Shown piece after piece: positions 54,701 to 63,700 of a stretch of DNA of 64,000 nt (its first letter is position 1; every line of letters begins with the position of its first letter). The position numbers were made by a program, and so were the translations under genes. This stretch comes from Saccharopolyspora dendranthemae (GTDB lineage Bacteria; Actinomycetota; Actinomycetes; Mycobacteriales; Pseudonocardiaceae). The stretch covers positions 124,001-188,000 of the forward strand of contig NZ_VIWX01000004.1 in the NCBI RefSeq assembly GCF_007829955.1, in the 5' to 3' direction. The notes under the pieces are model-generated. The model had not been told where the DNA came from and did no database searches. It saw only the letters and a program-made list of their open reading frames with translations.

Positions 54701-57700
54701 AGCAACAACGGCCGGTCGCGGTCCTGACCGTAGGTCGCCAGCAACGCCTGCGCCTCGATCGGATCGCCCAACGTCGTCCCGGTGCCGTGCGCCTCGACCA
54801 CATCCACGTCCGAAGTGGACAACCCAGCACTGGCCAACGACTGACGAATGACCCTTTGCTGCGACGGACCGTTCGGCGCCGTCAACCCGTTCGACGCACC
54901 ATCGGAGTTCACCGCCGAACCCCGCACCACCGCCAGCACCTCGTGACCGTGCCGCCGCGCGTCCGACAGACGCTCCAGCACCAGCAGACCCACACCCTCC
55001 GACCAACCCACACCATCGGCCGACTCACCGAACGCCCTGCACCGGCCATCCGGCGAGAGACCGCGCTGGCGGGAGAAGCCGATGAAGGCGCTGGGGGTGG
55101 ACATGACGGTGACGCCGCCGGCGAGCGCCAGCGAGCACTCCCCCTGGCGCAGCGCCTGGGCGGCCAGGTGCGTGGCGACGAGCGACGACGAGCACGCCGT
55201 GTCCACCGTCACCGCAGGTCCCTCGAAACCGAACGTGTAGGAGACGCGGCCGGAGACCACGCTCGATCCGCCGGTGGCCTGGTAGCCCTCGGCGTCCCCC
55301 GCGAGGAGCTGGGCGTAGTCGTTGTACATCACCCCGGCGAACACACCGGTCTGGCTGCCGCGCAACCCGACCGGGTCGATTCCCGAGCGCTCCAAGGACT
55401 CCCACGCGACCTCCAGCAGCAGCCGCTGCTGAGCGTCGGTCGCCAGGGCTTCGCGTGGCGACATCCCGAAGAACGCGGGGTCGAACTCACCCGCGTCGTG
55501 CAGGAATCCGCCCGAGCGCACGTAGGAGGTACCGACGTGATCCGGGTCCGGATCGAACAACGCGTCCATGTCCCAGCCGCGGTTGTCGGGGAACTCCGAG
55601 ATCGCGTCGACCCCGTCGGACACCAACCGCCACAGGTCTTCCGGCGAGGACACACCGCCCGGATAGCGGCACGCCATCCCGACGACGACCACCGGGTCGT
55701 CGGCGGTGCTCGCGAGCGCGGGCAAGGCGTGGGCGGGCTGGGCCGCTGCGTCGAACAGCTCGTCGTGCAGGTGCGCGGCCAACGCGTGGGCCGTCGGGTG
55801 ATCGAAGACCAGCGTGGCCGGCAGCCGCAGACCGCTCGCGGCACCGAGCCGGTTGCGCAGCTCCACCGCCGTCAGCGAGTCGAAACCCAAGTCCTGGAAC
55901 GCCCTCGTCGGTTCGACCGCCCTGCCATCGGTGTGTCCCAGCACCGCGGCAACCTCACCGCGCACCAGGTCGAGCAGAGCGTCCTGTCGTGCTGTCTCGC
56001 CGAGTCCGCTCAGGCTGGCGACCAGCGATTCCGCGGCTCGCGACCCGGCCAGCGACCGGCGTGCCCGCGTTCGGACCAGCCCGCGCAGAAGCGGCCTCAC
56101 GTCGCCGGCTCGTCGCAGAGCGGCCAGGTCGAGGCGGACCGGCAGCAGCACCGGTCGATCCGTGGACAGCGCGGCATCGAACAGCCGCAGCCCCTGCTCG
56201 GCCGACAACGGCGGCATCCCCGACCGCACCAACCGATCAGCGTCCACCTCTGAGGCCATCCCGGACTCCCACGCACCCCACGCCAATGACACGCCCGGCA
56301 GGCCCTGGGACCGACGGTGTTCGACCAACGCATCGAGGAACGCGTTCCCGGCGGCGTAGTTGGCCTGCCCCGGGGAACCGAAAACACCTGCGGCGGAAGA
56401 GAACACCACGAATGCGGACAGGCCCTCGGTCAGTTCGTGGAGGTTCCAGGCGGCATCCACCTTCGGACGCAGCACCGCGTCCACCCGATCCGGCGTCAGC
56501 GACTCCACCACACCGTCATCCAGAACACCCGCAGCGTGCACCACAGCCGTAACACCGCGACCAGCCAGCAAATCCGCCACCGCAGACCGATCAGCGACAT
56601 CGCACGCCACCACATCCACCCGAGCCCCGAGACCGGTCAGCTCAGCGTGCAGCTCATCCGCACCCTCGCCGTCGAGGCCCCGCCGGCTCACCAGGAGCAG
56701 GTCCCGAACGCCCTTCTCGACGACCAGGTGCCGGGCCACCGCAGCACCCAGCCCACCCGTGCCACCGGTGATCAGAACCTGGCCGTCCACGCCCCAGCCC
56801 ACCGGCTGGTCCTGGGCCGCGACCCGAGCCAACCGGGCAGCCAGAACCTCACCCTCGCGGATGAGCAGCTGCGGCTCGTCGCTGGACAGCGCGCGGGTCA
56901 GCACCTCCGGATCAAGCGTGCCGCGGTCCAGGTCCAGCAGGCCGAAGCGACCCGGGTGCTCGGACTGAGCCGACCGCACCAAGCCCCACACAGCAGCCGC
57001 AGCCACATCCTCACCCGACACCGCGCCACGCGTCACGAACACCAGACGCGACCCGGCGAACCGCTCCTCCGACAACCACTCCTGCAGAAGTCCGAGGGCG
57101 TGCGCGGTGAAGTCGTGGGCGGAGGCGACCGCCTCGTCGGTGCCCGTGATCGGCACCAGCACGACGCCCGCCTCGACCGCGCTGACATCATCGTGCGCGG
57201 AACCCGGCAGTCCCCAGGCATCCGGCCCGAGCACCGCGCATTCCGGGACGTCCGAATCAGCGGGCAGCGCTGCCGGCGTCCACTGCAGGCCGAAGAGTGC
57301 GTCGCGATCCCGGCCCGCGGCGAGTCCTTCGGCGGACACCGCGCGCACGGTCAGCGATTCCACCGAGGCGACCGGGATTCCAGCCGGGTCGGCCAGCGCG
57401 AGGGACATCGAGCCGTCGGCATTCCTGGACAGGCGCACCCGCAGTTCCGCCGCGCCGGTGGCGTGCAACGACACGCCCGACCAGGAGAACGGCAGGCCGG
57501 TCGCGCCGTCACCGGTGGCCCCGGCCGCGTGCAGGCACGCGTCGAGCAGGGCGGGGTGGAGGCCGAATCCGCTGGTCTCGGCCTCGTCCGGCAGCACGAC
57601 CTCGGCGAACACCTCGTCACCGCGCCGCCACGCGGAGCGCAGGCCCTGGAACACCGGGCCGTACTCGAACCCGGCCTCGGCGAACAGGTCGTAGCACCGG

Positions 57701-60700
57701 GACACGTCCACCTCGTCGGCGTCCGCGGGCGGTTGGAGTCCGTCGTCGAACGGGAGCGGTCGTGCTCCGGTGGTGAGGGTTCCGCTCGCGTGCTCCGTCC
57801 AGACCGCGTCGACGGCGTCGGCGGGCCGGGACAGCACCGCCACGGTGCGATCCCCCGACTCGTCCGCGGCCCCGACGGCGACCTGCACCTGGAGGGCGTC
57901 GCGCTCGGGCAGCGTCAGCGGACTCGCCAGGGTCAGTTCTTCGACCCGATCGCAGCCGACCTCGTCGCCGGCCCTCAGCGCCAGCTCCACCATGGCCGCG
58001 CCGGGCACGAGGACCTGACCCATCACGACGTGGTCGGCGAGCCAGGGCTGCGAGCTCACCGACACGCGGTTGGTGAACAGATACCCGTCCGAGCCGGCGA
58101 TCTCCGTACTCGCGCCGAGCAGCGGGTGCTCGACGTCGACCATTCCGAAACCGGCGACGTCGCCGTGGCGACCCGGCAGGATCGGCCAGAAGCGCCGGTG
58201 CTGGAAGGCGTAGGTGGGCAGGGCGACCCTGCGGGTTCCCGTCCTCGCGAACGCGGGGAGCCAGTCGACGTCGAGGCCGGTGACGTGCAACCGGGCCAGC
58301 GCCGTCAGCAGCGCGGCCTCTTCGCTCCGGTCCCGGCGCAGCGCCGGGGTCACGACCACGTCTTCGGGGACGGACTCGGCGGCCAGGGCGGAGAGAACGC
58401 CATCGGGACCGAGTTCGAGGAGGGCCGTCGCGCCCGCGTCGGTCAGATCGGCGACGGCGTCGGCGAATCGCACCGTCTCCCGGACGTGCTGAACCCAGAA
58501 CTCCGGATCGGTCACGTCACCGCTCGTCGCGACCGGAACGCTCGGAACCTCGAAGGACACACCGCTGATCGCCTGCCGGAACTCGTCCAGAACCGGGTCC
58601 ATCAGCGGCGAGTGGAACGCGTGCGACACCTCCAACCGCGTGAACTTCCACCGACCGGCCACGGCTACGACCGGGTCTTCTTCTCCCGCCAGCACCACTG
58701 AGTTCGGTCCGTTGACCGCGGCGATAGAGACGCCGTCGATGAGGTGCGGCAGAACCTCGGTCTCGGCGGCCTGCACCGCCACCATCACACCACCCGTGGG
58801 CAGCGCCTGCATCAACCGCGCCCGAGCACTGATCAACGCGCACGCGTCCTCCAACGAGAACACACCCGCCACATGCGCCGCCGCGATCTCACCGATCGAA
58901 TGCCCCGCCAAGAAGTCCGGCCGCACACCGAACGACTCGACCAACCGGAACAGAGCAACTTCCAGCGCAAACAGAGCAGGCTGCGCGAACCCCGTCTGAT
59001 TCAGCGCATCCGCATCCTCACCCCACATCACCTCTCGCACACCCGGGTCCAGGAGCTCCAACACGGAATCCACAGCCTCAGCGAACACAGGGAACCTGCC
59101 GTAAAGCTCCCGACCCATCCCCAGGCGCTGCGCACCCTGACCCGAGAACACCACCGCCAACGAACCCGCACGCGCGGTACCCGAAGCAACCTCGGTGAGA
59201 CCCGCACCCTCAGCCAGCAGCACCTTCCGGTGCTCGAACACCGAACGCGAGGTGACGAGGGAGAATCCGACATCGGCCGGTGAGTCTTCGAGCGCGCGGA
59301 GTCGCGCGGTCTGGTCGTCCACGGCCGCGTCGGACTTCGCCGAGATCACCCACGGCACCGCTGCGGGAACCACCTGCGGCTCGCTCGCGGGCTTCTCGGT
59401 CGCGGGGCCCTGCTCCAGGATCACGTGGGCGTTCGTGCCGCTGACCCCGAAGGAAGACACCGCGGCCCGGCGGGGATGACCGGTCTCCGGCCACTCGCTT
59501 TGCGAGGTCAGCAGTGCGACGGATCCGGCTTCCCAGTCCACGTGCGACGACGGCACGTCCGCGTGCAACGTGCGAGGCAGGACACCTCGTTGCATGGCCG
59601 CGATCATCTTGATCACGCCCGCGACACCCGCCGCCGCCTGCGTGTGCCCGATGTTGGACTTGATCGAACCCAGCAACAACGGCCGGTCGCGGTCCTGACC
59701 GTAGGTCGCCAGCAACGCCTGCGCCTCGATCGGATCGCCCAACGTCGTCCCGGTGCCGTGCGCCTCGACCACATCCACGTCCGAAGTGGACAACCCAGCA
59801 CTGGCCAACGACTGACGGATCACCCTTTGCTGCGACGGACCGTTCGGCGCCGTCAACCCGTTCGACGCACCGTCCGAGTTCACCGCCGAACCCCGCACGA
59901 CCGCCAGCACCTCGTGCCCGTGGCGACGGGCGTCCGAAAGACGCTCCAGCACCAGCAGACCCACACCCTCCGACCAACCCACACCATCGGCCGACTCACC
60001 GAAGGACCTGCACCGCCCGTCCGGAGACAGGCCGCCTTGGCGCGAGAACTCGACGAACGGTCCCGGGGTGGACATCACGGTCACACCACCGGCCAGTGCG
60101 AGCGAGCACTCACCGCTGCGCAGCGCCTGCATCGCCCAGTGCATCGACACCAGCGACGACGAGCACGCCGTGTCCACCGTCACCGCAGGCCCCTCAAAAC
60201 CGAGGGTGTAGGAGACGCGACCGGTGGCGATGCTGGGCGAGCTGCCCTGTCCCTGGTGTCCCTCGAAGTCACCGCCGTTGAGCAACGAGCTGTAGTCGCT
60301 GTACATGACACCGGCGAACATGCCGGTGCGGCTGCCGCGCAACGAGATCGGGTCGATTCCCGCGCGTTCCAAGGACTCCCACGCGACCTCCAGCAGCAAC
60401 CGCTGCTGCGCGTCCGTCGCCAGGGCTTCGCGCGGGCTCATCCCGAAGAAGTCGGCGTCGAAGTCCGCGGCCTCGTCGAGAAACCCGCCGGCCCGCGCGT
60501 AGGAGGTCCCGATGTGGTCGGGATCGGAGTGGAACAGGGTGTCCAGGGGCCAGCCGCGATCGGTCGGGAACTCCGAGATCGCGTCGACCCCGTCGGAGAC
60601 CAACCGCCACAGGTCTTCCGGCGACGACACACCGCCCGGGTAGCGGCAGGCCATCCCGACGACGACCACCGGGTCATCGGTGGTGTTGAGCAGGACCGGA

Positions 60701-63700
60701 GCACTCGCGGAGTCCTGCGCCTTCGCGCCGAAGAGCTCCTCGTCCAGGTGCTCGGCGAGGGCCTGGGCGTTCGGGTGGTCGAAGACCAGGGTGGCGGGCA
60801 GCCGCAGACCGCTCGTGGCACCGAGCCGGTTGCGCAGCTCGACCGCCGTCAGCGAGTCGAAACCCGAGTCCTGGAAGGCCCTCGTCGGTTCGACGGCCCT
60901 GCCATCGGTGTGTCCCAGCACCGCGGCGACCTCACCGCGCACCAGGTCGAGCAGGGCGTCCTGTCGTGCTGTCTCGCCGAGTCCGCTCAGGCTGGCGACC
61001 AGCGATTCCGCGGCTCGCGATCCCGCCAGCGACCGACGTGCCCGCGTTCGGACCAGCCCGCGCAGCAGCGGCGGAACGTCGCCGGCTCGGCGCAGAGCGG
61101 CCAGGTCGAGGCGGACCGGCAGCAGCACCGGTCGATCCGCGGACAGCGCGGCGTCGAACAGCCGCAGCCCCTGCTCGGTCGACAGCGGCGGCATCCCCGA
61201 CCGGCCCATCCGATCAGCGTCCACCTCCGAGGCCATCCCGGACGCCCACGCGCCCCACGCCAACGACACACCCGGCAGGCCCTGGGACCGACGGTGCTCG
61301 ACCAACGCGTCCAGGAACGCGTTGCCGGCGGCGTAGTTGGCCTGACCCGGGGAGCCGAAAACACCCGCAGCAGAGGAGAACACCACGAACGCCGACAGGC
61401 CCTCGGTGAGCTCGTGGAGGTTCCAGGCGGCATCCACCTTCGGACGCAGCACCGCATCCACCCGATCCGGCGTCAGCGACTCCACCACACCGTCATCCAG
61501 AACACCCGCAGCATGCACCACAGCCGAAACACACCGACCAGCAAGCACCTCCGCCACCGCAGACCGATCAGCGACATCGCACGCCACCACATCCACCCGA
61601 GCGCCGAGACCGGTCAGCTCAGCGTGCAGCTCACCCGCACCCTCGCCGTCGAGGCCGCGCCGGCTCACCAGAAGCAGGTCCCGAACGCCCTTCTCGACGA
61701 CCAGGTGCCGGGCCACAGCAGCACCCAGGCCGCCCGTGCCGCCGGTGATCAGAACCGGGCCGTCCACGTCCCAGCCCACCGGCTCGTCCGCCGCGGCCCG
61801 AGCCAACCGGGCCGCCAGAACCTCACCCTCGCGGATGAGCAGCTGCGGCTCAGCGCTCGCCGACGCCGTTGCCAGTGCGGTGGGAGAAGCGCCTCCGGCG
61901 TCCAGGTCCAGCAGCCCGAAGCGACCCGGGTGCTCGGACTGAGCCGACCGCACCAGGCCCCACACGGCGGAGGCGGCCACGTCGTCACCCGAGACCGCGC
62001 CTCGCGTCACGAACACGAGACGCGACCCGGCGAACCGCTCCTCCGACAACCACTCCTGCACCAAGCGCAGCGCGTGCCGGGCGCAGTCGTGGGCCGAGCC
62101 CACGACGTCGGCCTCACCGGCCACCGGCACCAGCACGACATCGGCCTCGACCGCGCTCAAGTCGTCGTGCGCAGAACCGGGCAAGTCCCACGAGTTCGTC
62201 CCGAGAACCGCGAATACCGGCTCGGCGAGGTTCGCCTCCGCGGTGATCGGAACCCACTCGACGCCGAACAGCGCATCGCGCGTCCCGTCGGCGTCGCCGA
62301 GGTCGGTCTGGGTGAGCTCGCGCACGACCAGGGACTCGACCGAGGCCACCGGTGCACCGTTCGCATCGGCCAGCGCGAGGGACATCGTCCCCTCGTCGGC
62401 GAGCGACAACCGCACTCGCAGCTCGGTGGCTCCCGCCGCGTGCAACGACAGGCCGCGCCAGGAGAACGGCACGACGCCGCCAGAGGTGCGCTGACCGGCG
62501 AGCGCCAGGGCGTGCAGGCTCGCGTCCAGCAGCGCGGGGTGCAGGCCGAACCCGCTGGTCTCGACCCCTTCCGGCAGGACGACCTCGGCGAACACCTCGT
62601 CGCCGAGCCGCCAGGCCGAGCCCAGGGCCTGGAACACCGGGCCGTAGTCGAACCCGGCTTCGGCGAACCGCTCGTAGAACCCGGTCAGCTCCAGCGGTTG
62701 GGACCCGGCCGGCGGCCAGGCGGCGGCGTCGAAGGGCTGGGACGTCTGCTCGCGGCCGAGCAGACCGACCGCGTGCTGAGTCCAGGGCAGCTCCGCGTCG
62801 TCCTCCGGCCTGCTGTGCACGGTGATGGCGCGGTGGCCGGAATCCTCCTCCGGGCCGACGCGCAGCTGCAGCTGCAGCGCGCCCTGCTCGGGCAGCACCA
62901 GCGGAGCCGACAGCGTCAGCTCCTCGACGCGCTCGCACCCCGCCTCGTCGGCGGCCCTGATCGCCAGCTCCACCAGGGCCGCACCCGGGACGAGCACCTG
63001 CCCCCGCACGACGTGATCGGCGAGCCAGGGCTGCGACCGGACCGACAACCGGCTGGTGAGCAGGAACCCGTCGGAGTCGGCGAGTTCCGCGGCCGCACCG
63101 AGCAGCGGGTGGTCCACCGAAGCCAGGCCGGCACCGCGCACGTCCCCCGACTTGCCGACGGCGTCGGGCCAGAACCAGCGGCGCTCGAAGGCGTAGGTCG
63201 GGAGCTCGACCCGGTGAGCGCCCGTGCCTTCCCACAGCGGTTCCCAGCGCACGGGCGCGCCGGTCGCGTGGAGCCGGGCCAGGGCGGTGACGAACGTGGT
63301 CTCCGCGTCGTGGTCCTTGCGCAGGACGGGGGCGATCACCGCGGCGTCCGGCGCGGATTCGGCGGCCATCGCCGACAGGACGCCATCGGGTCCGAGCTCC
63401 AGGAACGCCGTCGCACCCGCATCGGCGAGCTGGTCGACGGAGTCCGCGAACCGAACGGCCTCGCGCACGTGCTGGACCCAGAACTCGGGGTCGCTCACAT
63501 CACCGCTGGTCGCGATCGCGACGCCGGGTGTGTGGAACGTCAGCTCACCGATGGCCTGGCGGAAGTCCTCCAGCATCGGGTCCATCAGCGGCGAGTGGAA
63601 CGCGTGCGAGACGTCGAGGCGCTTCGACTCCCACCGCGACGCCACGTCCAGCACGGCGGCTTCCGCACCGGCCAGCACCACCGAGGACGGGCCGTTCACC

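Larger units (their letters stand above)
55701..60700 (-). other. PKS module B: KS-AT-DH-KR-ACP
   Basis: Approximate domains: KS 60680-59404 (Cys codon 60163-60165 in VDTACSSSLV), AT 59165-58185 (GHSIGE, HAFHSPLMDPV), DH 58130-57330 (HVVMGQVLVP, DACLH), KR 57305-56220 (LDD, QANYAAGNA), ACP 55985-55760. Its AT is very similar at the DNA level to that of module D, and its KR/ACP to that of module A. Confidence 0.88.
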
